A stretch of 6,068 bases of DNA, from positions 1 to 6,068 of the forward strand of contig JAUHVN010000179.1 of assembly GCA_030425055.1 (NCBI GenBank). Reading direction: 5' to 3'. The stretch is from Actinomycetes bacterium (GTDB taxonomy: Bacteria; Actinomycetota; Actinomycetes; Actinomycetales; Microbacteriaceae). Below are positions 6,010 through 6,068 of the stretch, one piece after another (within the stretch, counting starts at the first letter, position 1; each line of letters begins with the position of its first letter). Position numbers and translations under genes: made by a program. The notes under the pieces were generated by a model. It ran no database searches and was not told the origin of the DNA. It was given only the letters and a program-made list of their open reading frames with translations.

Positions 6010-6035
6010 AAAAACCCCCGCTCAGCGGGGGTTTT
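6010..6035. terminator. Strong intrinsic terminator hairpin
   Basis: AAAACCCCCGC (6011-6021), loop TCA, and GCGGGGGTTTT (6025-6035) form a perfect 11-bp stem with A and T tracts on the two sides, so it can work in both directions. It closes the tRNA-like or small-RNA segment and would stop any SDR read-through. Confidence 0.85.
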
Positions 6036-6068
6036 CGCTTTGCTGGCGGCCGTCCGCCTCGTCCGCGT

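Noticed and set aside
5904..6068. Possible leaderless small protein from the ATG at 5904, open to the window end
   Set aside because: The frame runs through the tRNA-like stretch and a strong terminator, and its product resembles no known protein; a non-coding transcript is more likely.

Overview
The window looks like a high-GC actinobacterial chromosome segment. GC-rich third codon positions, GGAG-type ribosome binding sites and TANNNT -10 boxes point that way, and a Microbacteriaceae-like host is my inference. It holds one small carbohydrate-utilisation locus with its own LacI-type regulator, followed by a non-coding tail.

Layout: positions 1-1700 (minus) hold a family 3 glycoside hydrolase (beta-glucosidase type). 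It runs off the left edge and is broken by a one-base deletion in a G run just after the catalytic nucleophile. Positions 1700-2977 (minus) hold an MFS sugar transporter whose stop overlaps the hydrolase start by one base. Positions 3135-4121 (minus) hold a LacI/GalR repressor upstream of the transporter. Positions 4295-5737 (plus) hold a divergent extended SDR (NAD(P)-dependent epimerase/dehydratase type) with a long C-terminal extension ending in a zinc-ribbon-like CX3H...CX2C motif. Positions 5738-6068 have no convincing protein gene. They hold short repeats, two small hairpins, a stretch resembling the 3' part of a tRNA, and a strong intrinsic terminator.

The clearest regulatory signal is a set of four copies of a 14-bp dyad related to CTAGCGCGCGCTAG, with the central CG usual for LacI-family operators. 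Two lie in the transporter promoter and two in the divergent lacI/SDR promoter region. Each copy pair brackets a plausible -10 box, and one 14-mer, CTAGCGCGTGCAAG, occurs identically in both regions. In both the transporter and SDR promoters that copy supplies a TTGCAC -35 element.

This suggests one regulon: the repressor controls itself, import of a (probably glucosidic) sugar or glycoside, its hydrolysis, and an SDR that may oxidise or epimerise the sugar or aglycone. The substrate cannot be read from the sequence. I see no CRISPR array, transposase, integrase or defence system.
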